Assembly (NCBI RefSeq): GCF_000472525.1 | Contig: NZ_AWZT01000001.1 | Coordinates: 564,045-628,044, forward strand | Direction of reading: 5' to 3' | DNA: 64,000 bases | From: Paraburkholderia dilworthii | Lineage (GTDB): Bacteria; Pseudomonadota; Gammaproteobacteria; Burkholderiales; Burkholderiaceae | In this document: one piece after another, positions 1-8,911 of the stretch | Layout of the letters: each line of letters opens with the position of its first letter | Numbering within the stretch: position 1 is the stretch's first letter | Position numbers and translations under genes: made by a program | The notes under the pieces: generated by a model | What the model was told of the DNA's origin: nothing | What the model saw: the letters and a program-made list of their open reading frames with translations, nothing else | Database searches by the model: none

Positions 1-1048
1 CGAGTTTCCAGCCGAGATTGTCGGCGTCGTCGATGCCTGAATTGGCGCCGCGCACGCCGAAGATCGGCACAAGGTGCGCCGCGTCGCCCGCGAACAGCAC
101 CGAGCCGTGGCGATAACGGTCGAGCGTCAACGCGTTTGCCTTGTAGACAGTGATCCAGATCGGCGACCATTCGCCTGTCTCGCCCATCGCGTCGAGCACG
201 CTCTGAACGCGTGGCATCACGTTGTCCGGCTCGACGGCGGCCTGCGGGTCTTCGTCGTCGCGAAGCTGGTAGTCGATGCGCCATACGTCGTCTGGCTGCT
301 TGTGCACGAGCACCGTTGAGCCGGGATTCGACGGCGGATCGAAATACGCAAGCCGCTCGGTCGCACGCGCGCTCCGCAATGCGATATCGACGATCACATA
401 ACGGCCTTCGTACGTGGTGCCGGTGAGCTTCAGTCCGAGCGCTTCGCGTACGGTGCTGCGCCCGCCGTCGCACGCGACGACCCAATCGGCTCGCATGTGC
501 CATGCGGTGTCGCCGGTGCTCAGTGCGAGCGTTGCGCCACGCGGGGCGTCGGCATCATCGGACTGCTCAATGCCAGTCACGCGCGTTTGCCAGCGGATAT
601 CGATCAGATCCGCATGCCGCTCCAGTTCGTCCAGCAGGAACTGTTCGATCTGATATTGCGCGATGTTGATCATCGGCGGCAACGATTGCTCTTCGTCCTG
701 ATGCATCGAGAAGCGGAACACTTCCGTATCACGATAGAAGCTGCGGCCTCCTGTCCACGGCAGGCCTTTTTGCAGGAAGGCCTGCACGGCGCCCAGGCGC
801 TTGAGTATCTCCAGACTGCGCCGCGAAATGCAGATTGCGCGGCTACCGGTGCAGACGCTGTCATCGGCTTCGATCAGCACCGAGCGCACGCCTTGCCGGG
901 CGAGCGCAAGCGCGAGCGTCATGCCGACCGGCCCGCCGCCGACAATCGCCACGGGCCGCCGCACGGGATCATGTCCGTCGACGAGCGGGGGCACGGCGCC
1001 CTCGTAATGGCGGGGCGCAAACGGATAGGGTTTGAAACTGCGGATCAT
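1..1048 (-). CDS. FAD-dependent aromatic monooxygenase (PHBH/MhpA-like), 3' part missing
   Basis: Only the first 349 codons are in the window; the gene runs off the left edge. The protein has the three marks of group A flavin monooxygenases: an N-terminal dinucleotide-binding GGGPVG fold at about residues 37-42, a 'DG' motif (ACDGG) in the middle, and the FAD-ribityl 'GD' motif (LFAGDAAHLVP) near the cut end, followed by GANSGIDDADNLGWKL, typical of MhpA-like hydroxylases. Such enzymes hydroxylate a phenolic ring using NAD(P)H and oxygen in the cytoplasm; the substrate cannot be read from the sequence. The start is the ATG at 1046-1048, preceded by a strong GAGGAG ribosome binding site. No catabolic partner is visible because the downstream side is outside the window. 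Confidence 0.88.
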   Translation of the reverse strand, partial: MIRSFKPYPFAPRHYEGAVPPLVDGHDPVRRPVAIVGGGPVGMTLALALARQGVRSVLIEADDSVCTGSRAICISRRSLEILKRLGAVQAFLQKGLPWTGGRSFYRDTEVFRFSMHQDEEQSLPPMINIAQYQIEQFLLDELERHADLIDIRWQTRVTGIEQSDDADAPRGATLALSTGDTAWHMRADWVVACDGGRSTVREALGLKLTGTTYEGRYVIVDIALRSARATERLAYFDPPSNPGSTVLVHKQPDDVWRIDYQLRDDEDPQAAVEPDNVMPRVQSVLDAMGETGEWSPIWITVYKANALTLDRYRHGSVLFAGDAAHLVPIFGVRGANSGIDDADNLGWKL

Positions 1049-1254
1049 GCCTGTCTCCTCGATCTTCGCTGCAGTTCACGGCCGCCGCGGCATGGAGTTT
1101 TTTTTAGTCGCGCGGCGAAACCAGAAAAGCGATGAGCGAAGTATGGCGGAGAGCTTACGCGCGTCTGTCCTCATTTTGGGTACAGGCGCGCAGCGAATCG
1201 ATCGACGCGTAGTTGGCGCGCCCTTCGCTCAGTTGGCTATCAGTCGGTGCCAGG

Positions 1255-1287
1255 TTGGCGCTTAATTGGCGCTCAGTTGGCGCTCAC
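1255..1287. repeat. Three tandem 11-bp units
   Basis: Three head-to-tail copies of ttggcgctyar lie at 1255-1265, 1266-1276 and 1277-1287, with looser relatives of the ttggcg core just upstream (about 1212-1256). They sit between the AI-2E permease stop and the monooxygenase start. No protein is encoded here; the function is unknown. Confidence 0.6.
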
Positions 1288-1294
1288 CCCGCGT

Positions 1295-3247
1295 TCAATC
1301 CGCAGCGCCCGCTGCATGCGCATGCTGACGCGCATGCAGCGAGGACGCGGCCTGCTGACATTCCTCGATCATCGCGCGGAAGGTGGGCGCCGAATGCGAA
1401 GCGGCAGTCGCACTCATACCCGTTTCGTGTCCGTTTTCCGCGGTGCTGCCCACGCCGACTACGACGGTCGCCCTTGGCCGCCATTCGCGCGTGCGCCGAA
1501 GCATATTGCGCAAATACGGCGGCGATTCAGGAGCGTCGAGCGTGACGATGCAGATGATCGGCGCATTCCTGTAGCTCGGTTCGTCGGCGCGAGCGCTGCG
1601 GTAGCCGGAGTGCGTCGCCATGATCGGCGCGAAGCCCAGGCGCCCGAGCAGTTGCACGGCAATGGCGGTCGTGACTTCGTCGAACGCGCCGCGCCCCGGC
1701 ACGCACAGCACCGCGGTTTTGTCGCTCTCGTTGTTCGCGGAGGATTGAGCACGCGTCTGGCTATCGTGCCGCTCGGAAAGATCGGCCGAGGAAGCCGCGT
1801 GTAGCGCTTCCGCGGATTCGGCGCGCGTGAGGCGATCCGGCAAGCCATCCGCGATCTCAAGGTTTTCGACGATATCCACCAGCGCTTCGTTGACACGCGC
1901 CAACTGGTCGGGCATCAGCACGCCGCGCATCGCGTCGTTGCGCGCGAGCTTGAGTCCCTCGAGCGCGACCTTGTCGTAGTAGTCGATCAGCGACATCTCG
2001 CGCAACAGACGCTCGGCCTGCACGATCGCCTCATGCGGATCGTCGGCGAGCAAGCGCTGATAAAAATTCTGCGCGGGCGTGAGCGCCGGCTGATCGCCGA
2101 GCAGCACCGTGAGAAAGTTCAGACGATCGGCGTAACGCCCGAGTGTCACGACGCACAGCGTGAGCGGCGTGGACAGCACGAGGCCGATCGGCCCCCACAG
2201 CCAGCTCCAGAAAATTGCCGCGACGACAACCGCGAGCGGCGACAGCCCCGAACGATGTCCATACAGCAGCGGCTCCGCGATCTGCCCGGCCACCACATCG
2301 ACGACGATGAAAAGAATCAGCGTGTACACCGCCATCGTCCATTGCGGCTGAATGGCGGCGGCGAGAAACACCGCAAGTATTGCCGCGATCCAGATGCCGA
2401 TATACGGCACGAAGCGCAGCAGGGCGGCGATCACGCCGAACAGCAACGCGCCCGGCACGCCGATGATCGCAAGCCCGATTGCGATCACACCGCCCGCACT
2501 CAGATTCACGCCGAGTTGCGCGACAAAGTAACGGCTCAGACGCACGGCCGCGTCGTTGATCGCGGTCGTCGTGCGATGCAGGTCGCGTGAGCCGAACAGA
2601 CTGATCAGGCGGTCGCGCAGATCCTCGCGTTGCAGCAGGATAAAGATCGTCACCACCAGCACGATGAAGGTGGTTTCAATCGGCGCGATGGCTGGCGACA
2701 ATGCACGCTGCGCGAGTTGCAACGGCGTGGGCGACGGTTCGTGCACTTCGACAGGCGTCGGCACGGCGGGCGCATTGCGCGCCGCGCGGCCGGTAGGACG
2801 CGGCGGCGGCGGCTTCGAAGGCGCCACGCGTTGTAGCGTGGCGGCTGCGCGGCTCATCAGCGAATCGGCGCGGCCAATCGTTTTCTCCTGCACCGTCTCG
2901 ATCTTCTGTTCGATGGCGACCTGATACTGCGGCAGGTCGCCCGCCAGTTGCACGAGCTGCGCGCCGATCAGCGCGCCGACGGCAAGCAGTGCGGCCAACG
3001 CGAACAGCACGGCGATGAAGATGGACGGCAACTGGCCCATATGCAGCCGCCGTAACGTTTGCACGAGCGGTGCAAGCAGAAAACTGAGCAGCACGGATAG
3101 CGTGATCGGAATCAGCACCGCGCGGCCGAAGTAAAGCGCGCACACCACGACAACGCCGGTGATGACCGAAGCAAGGCCATGCAGACTCGGTGGGGCAGGC
3201 GGATAAACTCGGTTCGGCCGCCCATGCGGCGGTAAGGATATTTTCAT
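1295..3247 (-). CDS. AI-2E family transporter (PerM/YdiK type) with extra C-terminal domain
   Basis: Inner-membrane permease of the AI-2 exporter superfamily. The first 400 or so residues hold the family pattern: two N-terminal helices (VITGVVVVCALYFGRAVLIPI, then LSVLLSFLLAPLV), a soluble loop rich in Pro/Arg, and a block of C-terminal helices (FGVIAALLRFVPYIGIWIAAIL; WGPIGLVLSTPLTLCVV). The family is usually 340-400 residues; this one is about 650, with a soluble tail containing a Rossmann-like stretch (VLCVPGRGAFDEVTTAIAV, later ATVVVGVG). I chose the ATG at 3247 (MKISLPPHGRP); a longer frame reaches 3361 but adds a poor-quality leader. The transported substrate is not known for most members. 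It lies alone, downstream of a DUF445 gene on the same strand. Confidence 0.88.
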   Translation of the reverse strand: MKISLPPHGRPNRVYPPAPPSLHGLASVITGVVVVCALYFGRAVLIPITLSVLLSFLLAPLVQTLRRLHMGQLPSIFIAVLFALAALLAVGALIGAQLVQLAGDLPQYQVAIEQKIETVQEKTIGRADSLMSRAAATLQRVAPSKPPPPRPTGRAARNAPAVPTPVEVHEPSPTPLQLAQRALSPAIAPIETTFIVLVVTIFILLQREDLRDRLISLFGSRDLHRTTTAINDAAVRLSRYFVAQLGVNLSAGGVIAIGLAIIGVPGALLFGVIAALLRFVPYIGIWIAAILAVFLAAAIQPQWTMAVYTLILFIVVDVVAGQIAEPLLYGHRSGLSPLAVVVAAIFWSWLWGPIGLVLSTPLTLCVVTLGRYADRLNFLTVLLGDQPALTPAQNFYQRLLADDPHEAIVQAERLLREMSLIDYYDKVALEGLKLARNDAMRGVLMPDQLARVNEALVDIVENLEIADGLPDRLTRAESAEALHAASSADLSERHDSQTRAQSSANNESDKTAVLCVPGRGAFDEVTTAIAVQLLGRLGFAPIMATHSGYRSARADEPSYRNAPIICIVTLDAPESPPYLRNMLRRTREWRPRATVVVGVGSTAENGHETGMSATAASHSAPTFRAMIEECQQAASSLHARQHAHAAGAAD

Positions 3248-3410
3248 GAGCACACTGTCCGATTGAGTGGCGCGGTCGCTTTTTATCGAGCGCGCGATGA
3301 ATGCGGCGGCGGCATGGTGCCAGCATGGTGGCATACAGGCCACCGCGGCTACGCAAATCACATGCCCGAATTGTAGGCGCTTTGCGTCGCGCGACGCCTC
3401 AACGGGCCGC

Positions 3411-4715
3411 TCATCCGCTGTGCATGCGCAGCAAGTTACCCATCAGGTCGCGCATCAAGTCAAATCCTTGCGTGCTTGCGTAGAGTAGCAAGCCGATAAA
3501 GCCACCGACTACCGTCCCGTTGATGCGGATATATTGCAGGTCGCGCCCGATGTTCAATTCGATCTGCCGCGACATCTCATGCGGGTCCCAGTTCTTCACC
3601 GTATCGCTGATATGCCGTGTGAGGAACTGCGCGAACTCGGGCGCCATTGCACGTGCCGCTTCTTCGAGGTGATCGTTGAGCGACTGGCGCAGCGCCGGAT
3701 CGTTCGCGAGTTCGCGGCCTACCCATTGACCGGCCGCGACGACTCGCGCATGCAACGCCGAGTCGCTGCTTTGCAGATCGCGTTTGAGCCAGGCGCGCAA
3801 TTCACCCCACATGTCCTTCACATACGAGGCGAGCGCTTCGCCTTCCACCAGATAGCGCTTGAATTCCTCGCCTTTTTGCAAAAACGCCGGATCGGATTTG
3901 AGCTTTGCGATGAGCTTGTGCGCGGCGTCGTCGAACTTCTGGCGCAGCCGGTGCGTCGGGTTCTCGCTGATCTGTTCGAGCATCCGGTTCACCGCGTTCG
4001 CGATGGTCTCAGCGCCTTTTTCGCCGAGCCACGCGGACGGCAGGATCTTCTCCATCTTCGGATACTCGCTCTTCACCCAATCGACGATACGTTCCGCGAT
4101 AAACTCGCGCGCCTGCGGTTCGCGCAGCAGCGCGACGACCTGTTCGATGCCGGCGTCGAGCAGTTCCTGGTGGCGGCCGTCTCTGGTGAGCGTGTCGAGA
4201 ATCGAGCCCATCGACTGCGAGAGGTCGACCTTCGCCAGCACGTCGCGCAACGCATCCTTGATGAACACCTGGATGCGCATGTCGTCGGTCAGATCGAGAA
4301 TGCCGCTCGTCAGTCTGACCACGTAATCGCCGAGGCGCGCGGTGTTGGCGGGCTCGGTCAGCCAGCGCGTAATGCTCTGTGCCGGATCGTGCTTCTTGAT
4401 CAGGCCGACGAGCGAGGGCACATCGAGAAACTTGTCCTGCACGAACACGGCCAGGTTGTCGGCAATCTTGTGCTTGTTGCGCGGAATGATCGCCGTGTGC
4501 GCCGATACCAGCGGAATCGGCACGCGCCTGAACAGCGCGGCGACCGCGAACCAGTCCGCGAGCGCGCCGACCATTGCGGCTTCGGCCACCGCCTTGATAC
4601 CGTCGATCCAGAAGCCGCGCGGCATCAACGCCGTGGCGACGAAAACGCCGGCCGCAGCCGCGAGCAGCAGCAACGGCGTACGTTTGGCCTTCTTCAGTTC
4701 GAGTGCTTTGTTCAT
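3411..4715 (-). CDS. DUF445 domain-containing membrane protein (YjiN family)
   Basis: A 434-residue protein starting MNKALELKKAKRTP. Two hydrophobic stretches lie near the N-terminus (LLLLAAAAGVFVATALMP and AVAEAAMVGALADWFAVAALF), followed by the family motif RRVPIPLVSAHTAIIPRNK, a long helical middle, and one hydrophobic segment near the C-terminus (VVGGFIGLLLYA). This order matches DUF445/YjiN inner-membrane proteins, whose biochemical role is unknown. The start at 4715 was chosen because the family motif begins a fixed short distance later; upstream codons of the same frame are low-complexity. It is transcribed in the same direction as the AI-2E gene, 163 bases away. Confidence 0.9.
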   Translation of the reverse strand: MNKALELKKAKRTPLLLLAAAAGVFVATALMPRGFWIDGIKAVAEAAMVGALADWFAVAALFRRVPIPLVSAHTAIIPRNKHKIADNLAVFVQDKFLDVPSLVGLIKKHDPAQSITRWLTEPANTARLGDYVVRLTSGILDLTDDMRIQVFIKDALRDVLAKVDLSQSMGSILDTLTRDGRHQELLDAGIEQVVALLREPQAREFIAERIVDWVKSEYPKMEKILPSAWLGEKGAETIANAVNRMLEQISENPTHRLRQKFDDAAHKLIAKLKSDPAFLQKGEEFKRYLVEGEALASYVKDMWGELRAWLKRDLQSSDSALHARVVAAGQWVGRELANDPALRQSLNDHLEEAARAMAPEFAQFLTRHISDTVKNWDPHEMSRQIELNIGRDLQYIRINGTVVGGFIGLLLYASTQGFDLMRDLMGNLLRMHSG

Positions 4716-5133
4716 CGGCGAGCGAGCCAAGGTCCGGAAACGCGAGTTTAGCGCCGTGTGCCGCGCAGTGGGCGAGGCATGTCGCGAGTTGCCGGATGCG
4801 CTAGCCGTGTCGCGTGTGCCGGCCGTGCAGGATGGTGGCGACCGTGTCGCTGCTGCCGAATGGTCTTCATCGCGGGCGTGGTGCCGAATCGTGCGGGCCG
4901 CGCGACTGCTGCTTGGTGCCCATTGCGGGTGTCGTACCGGATCGTGCCGGCCGTGCCACCGCTGCCGAATGTTGCCGAATGCTGCCAGCCCGGCGAGTGG
5001 TGCCGATTGTGCCAGGCCGGTCGCATTAGGCTCTCTTTGCCGCGCCGGCGCGGTAACATCCACGGTTGAACCGCAACGGCCGCATGAGCAGCGTGCGCCG
5101 CGCGGCAATGCAATCGAATGCAATGGAGGCACA
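4716..5133. other. Intergenic region with degenerate GC-rich repeats
   Basis: This 418-base gap separates two divergent genes. It carries imperfect repeats built on tgccgaat and cgtgccggcc units; the clearest pair is a segment of about 41 bases at 4872-4912 repeated at 4925-4965 (53-base offset, roughly four fifths identical by eye). I see no convincing gene in it. Promoters for the divergent genes should lie here but none stands out. Confidence 0.55.
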
Positions 5134-6276
5134 GTGATCAGGTTTCTGCACACCGCGGACTGGCAGATCGGCACGCAATTCGGCCAGTTCGAGCCGGACG
5201 AGGCAGCGCATCTCGCGCAGGCGCGCTTCGACACCGTGCGCCGCATCGCCGGGGAAGCCGCCGCGCGCAAGGTCGACGCGGTGCTGGTGGCCGGCGACGT
5301 GTTCGACTTGCAGACGGTATCCGATACGGTGATCCGCCGCCTGTTTGCCGCACTGCAAGCCTTTACGGGCCCGTGGATCATGCTGCCGGGCAATCACGAC
5401 GCGGCGCTCGTCGAAAGCGTGTGGACCCGCGCACAGCGCCTGAACTGCGTGCCGCCGAACGTGCGCGTGGTGCTCGCACCTGGCGTCGTGTTGCTCGACG
5501 CATGCCGTTGCGCGGTGCTGTGCGCGCCGCTCACACAGCGCATTACCTACGACGACACCACCGCCTTCTTCGACACCGTCGAGACGCCGCCGGGCTATCA
5601 CCGCATCGGGCTTGCGCATGGCAGCGTGAGCGGCATCCTGCAGGAAGGCATCGACTCGTCGAACCCGATTTCGCCGGCGCGCGCTGCGAACGCGCGTCTC
5701 GACTATCTGGCACTCGGCGACTGGCACGGTCACTTTCGCGTCGACGACCGCACGTGGTATGCCGGCACGCACGAGCAGGACCGTTTTCGCGCGAACGATC
5801 CCGGCTTCATGCTCGACGTCACGCTGAGCGAGCCGGGCGCACAGCCGGTTGTGCAGGCGGTGAAGGCCGGCCAATATCAATGGCATCGCTGGGACGAAAC
5901 GATTTCCGTGCCGACCGATGTCGACTCGCTGAAGACGCGCCTCGCCACGTTAGGCAGCAGCGATGTGCTGCGCGTCTCGGTGAGCGGCACGGCGGCGCTG
6001 GCGGACGCCGAAGCGCTTCATGTCGCCGTCGAGGAAACCCGCGCGCGGGTGCGTGCATTGCGCGTCGATCTGAGCGGCCTGCAAGTGCTGCCGACCGCCG
6101 AGGATCTCGCCGAACTCGGCGCCCAGAGCGGCTATCTGGCGAAAGTCGTCGCGCGTTTGCGCGGCATGCAGGAGGACCCGCAGTCCGACCCGCAACAGGT
6201 CGAGCGTGCCGCAGAGGCGTTATTGCTGCTGGCGCGCTTTCAACGTGAATTGCCGCGTGAGGCGAGGTCCGCATGA
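5134..6276 (+). CDS. SbcD-like DNA repair exonuclease (calcineurin-type metallophosphoesterase)
   Basis: A 380-residue Mn2+-dependent nuclease subunit of the SbcD/Mre11/YhaO group. The phosphoesterase motifs occur in order: HTADWQIG at residues 6-13, LVAGDVFD near 50, LPGNHD near 86, GLAHGS near 160 and LGDWHGH near 195. The start is the GTG at 5134, set by a GGAGG ribosome binding site at 5125-5129; a longer reading extends upstream through a repeat-rich gap and is not credible. Its stop overlaps the start of the next gene by four bases (ATGA), so it is translationally coupled to the ATPase partner. In this family the two proteins form a complex that processes DNA ends and hairpins. Confidence 0.92.
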   Translation: MIRFLHTADWQIGTQFGQFEPDEAAHLAQARFDTVRRIAGEAAARKVDAVLVAGDVFDLQTVSDTVIRRLFAALQAFTGPWIMLPGNHDAALVESVWTRAQRLNCVPPNVRVVLAPGVVLLDACRCAVLCAPLTQRITYDDTTAFFDTVETPPGYHRIGLAHGSVSGILQEGIDSSNPISPARAANARLDYLALGDWHGHFRVDDRTWYAGTHEQDRFRANDPGFMLDVTLSEPGAQPVVQAVKAGQYQWHRWDETISVPTDVDSLKTRLATLGSSDVLRVSVSGTAALADAEALHVAVEETRARVRALRVDLSGLQVLPTAEDLAELGAQSGYLAKVVARLRGMQEDPQSDPQQVERAAEALLLLARFQRELPREARSA

Positions 6277-8897
6277 AGCTTCAAAGTATCGCGATACAGG
6301 AATTCAAACAGTTCACGGGGCGGCTTTTTATCGACGACCTGCAGCCCGGTCTCAATCTCTTCGTGGGACCGAACGAGGCCGGCAAGAGCACGATTGCCGA
6401 GGCCGTGCGCGCGGTGTTCCTCGAACGCTACAAGGCCTCGCATCTGAAGGACCTGCTGCCTTGGGGCAAGGCGAGCGGGCAGCCGTCGGTGGAAGTGAGC
6501 TTCGATCTCGACGGCGTCGCGTGCCGCCTGTCGAAGCAGTTCGTCACGCGTCAGCGCTGCGAGTTGAAGATCGGCCAAACTGTATTCGGCGAAGACGAAG
6601 CGGAAGACAAGCTCGCAGCATTGCTCGGCTTTTCACGCGCCGCGCGCGGGCCGTTGAAGGCGGAAAACGCGGGCGTTCCCGGTTTGCTGTGGGTACAGCA
6701 GGGCGGCACGCAAGACATGCGCGACTCGACCGGCCACGCGGCGCAGTATCTGCGCGATGCGTTGTCGCAACTGTCGGGCAGCCGCGAATCGGCGGGAGAG
6801 GATGCGTTGATCGCCGCCGTGCAGCGCGAGCTTCGGCAACTGCTGACCGCGCGCACGCAGAAATCCACGGGGCCGCTCGCGCAAGCCGAAGCCGCACTCG
6901 CCGCATTGATCGCGGAGCGCGATGATCTACACCGGCAACGCGAACAGTTCGATGAAAACATTGCGCGACTTGCCGCGCAGCAGCAGGCGTTCGAAGAAAC
7001 GGAACGCAAGCGGCCGTGGGAGCTTCACGAGCAAAAGGCCGTGCTGGCACAACAGCGCGCCGATGCGGCTGTGGAACTGGAACGCAGCGTTCAGGGGCTC
7101 GCGCAGGCGTTGAAAGTTGGCGAGGCCGAGTTGGCGCTGCCGTTGCAGCACGAACAGGCCGCGGTGGAACTCGAAACGGCGGTTGCGCGCGAGCGTCAGC
7201 AACTCGACACGGCACGCGCGAACGTGGCGGCGGTCGAGGCCGAACATGCGCAAGCGGCAAGCCGCGTCGCGCAACTGGAACAGGCTTTCACCGATGCGAA
7301 CCGCGCGCTGGAACTCGCGAATGCAGCGGTGAGCGCAGGGGATTTGCGCCACCAGATCGGCCTTTATCGCGCGGAACTGGAACGGCTCGAAGCGGCGATT
7401 GCCGCCGCGAGCGAAGCCAACGACGCGCTCGTAGAAGCCGCGCGCGCCGCAGCCGCCGTCGAAATCGACGACGCGAAGCTCAAGCGCCTGGCTTCGTTCG
7501 ATGCGTCGTTGACCGTGCTGCGCGCACGCACCGAAGCGGCGATGACGCGCATCGAATACCGGCTGAACGGCACGATTACGGTGGGCGATGCGCCGATCAG
7601 CGGCGCGGGCGTATTGCGTCTGGACGAAGAAAAGCGCATCGGCCTTGGCGAGCTTGGCGAATTGCGCGTGATCCCGGGCGTGTCGGATCTGCCCGCGCGA
7701 TTGTCCGAACTCGCCGCGCTCGAAGCGCAGCATGCGCAACTGTTGCAAGCGCTCGGCGTGGCTTCGCTCGCTGAAGCCGAAGCGAGGCATGAACAGTGGA
7801 AGGCGCTCGTTGCGCAACAGAAGAGTTATGCGAAGGTGCTCGAAGCGTACGCGCCGCAGGGCATCGACGCGCTGCGTGCCGCGCTGGCTTCCGCTGCCGC
7901 GCGCTTGCAGGCCGCCAACGAGCGCTTGACGAGTTTGCCCGACGTTTCGGCCGCGCTGCCGCTCGACGAAGCGCGGCGCAGCGCCGAGGTCACGCGCGCG
8001 GCGCTGGAGAGCGCCCGCACGATGCTGAACGAGGCAGCCGAGAAGCGTTCCACTGGCATTGCGACGGCCGAATCGCTCGCGCTTCAATTGCAGCGCAAGG
8101 AAGCGCAATTGAGCGACGCAGCGTTCTGCCGCAATCGCGCGCAGTGGCAGGCGAAGATCGTCGAACAGCGCGTCCAGGTCGAGGCGCTGACGAAGCAGCG
8201 CGAAGCACGCGAGCGCGAACTTCAGGCCGTGCGTCTGGACGACCCGGCGGCCGAGGCGAAGCGCTACCGCGCGTCGGCGGAACTCGTGCGTCAGGAGCAG
8301 CATGAGCGGCAGGTGCGCATCGCGCATCTGCGCAGTCAGTTGGAGACAGTCGGCGCATCGGGGCTGGGCGAGCGTCTTGCAGCGCTCGACGCGAAAGTGG
8401 AGCAGGCCACGCGGCGCAAGGACGAACTGAGCTTGCGCGCCGGCGCGTTGAGCCTGCTCGACGAAGTGCTCGTCGCCGAACGCGATGCGGCGGTCGCGCA
8501 ATTGCGCGCGCCGTTGACCGAACGGCTTGGCCATTATCTGAAGCGGATCTTTCCGCAGTCGACCATCGCGCTCGGCGACGATCTGAGTCCCGCGACGCTC
8601 GATCGCTACGGCCGCGCCGATACGCTCGACGCGTTGAGCTTCGGCACGCGCGAACAGCTGGGCATTCTGACGCGGCTCGCGTATGCGGATCTGCTGAAGG
8701 CGTCAGGCCGGCCCACGTTGCTCATGCTCGACGATGCAGCCGTGCATACCGACGCCGCACGGCGGGACGCAATCAAGCGGGCGCTGATCGATGCGGCCAC
8801 GCGGCACCAGATTCTGGTCTTCACCTGTCATCCGGAACTGTGGGACGACCTGGGCGTGAGGCAGCGCGCCATCGACGATATGAAGGCCGCGGCTTGA
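6273..8897 (+). CDS. SbcC/YhaN-like AAA ATPase, coiled-coil partner of the nuclease
   Basis: An 874-residue SMC-like ATPase. The Walker A motif GPNEAGKST is near residue 33; long charged Gln/Glu/Ala-rich segments in the middle look like antiparallel coiled coils; the C-terminus has a signature-like LSFGTREQL, a Walker B LLMLDDA, and a switch His in TCHPE. It is shorter than E. coli SbcC (about 1,050 residues). I find no CxxC zinc-hook motif between the coils, so it resembles the hook-less YhaN type more than classical SbcC/Rad50. Walker B reads DDA where many relatives have DE. It begins inside the last codons of the nuclease gene and converges on cobJ. Confidence 0.9.
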   Translation: MKLQSIAIQEFKQFTGRLFIDDLQPGLNLFVGPNEAGKSTIAEAVRAVFLERYKASHLKDLLPWGKASGQPSVEVSFDLDGVACRLSKQFVTRQRCELKIGQTVFGEDEAEDKLAALLGFSRAARGPLKAENAGVPGLLWVQQGGTQDMRDSTGHAAQYLRDALSQLSGSRESAGEDALIAAVQRELRQLLTARTQKSTGPLAQAEAALAALIAERDDLHRQREQFDENIARLAAQQQAFEETERKRPWELHEQKAVLAQQRADAAVELERSVQGLAQALKVGEAELALPLQHEQAAVELETAVARERQQLDTARANVAAVEAEHAQAASRVAQLEQAFTDANRALELANAAVSAGDLRHQIGLYRAELERLEAAIAAASEANDALVEAARAAAAVEIDDAKLKRLASFDASLTVLRARTEAAMTRIEYRLNGTITVGDAPISGAGVLRLDEEKRIGLGELGELRVIPGVSDLPARLSELAALEAQHAQLLQALGVASLAEAEARHEQWKALVAQQKSYAKVLEAYAPQGIDALRAALASAAARLQAANERLTSLPDVSAALPLDEARRSAEVTRAALESARTMLNEAAEKRSTGIATAESLALQLQRKEAQLSDAAFCRNRAQWQAKIVEQRVQVEALTKQREARERELQAVRLDDPAAEAKRYRASAELVRQEQHERQVRIAHLRSQLETVGASGLGERLAALDAKVEQATRRKDELSLRAGALSLLDEVLVAERDAAVAQLRAPLTERLGHYLKRIFPQSTIALGDDLSPATLDRYGRADTLDALSFGTREQLGILTRLAYADLLKASGRPTLLMLDDAAVHTDAARRDAIKRALIDAATRHQILVFTCHPELWDDLGVRQRAIDDMKAAA

Positions 8898-8911
8898 TCG
8901 TCGGTTGACGC

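Noticed and set aside
3534..4751. A 405-codon plus-strand frame opposite the DUF445 gene
   Set aside because: The minus strand encodes a well-formed DUF445 protein; the plus frame shows no family features.
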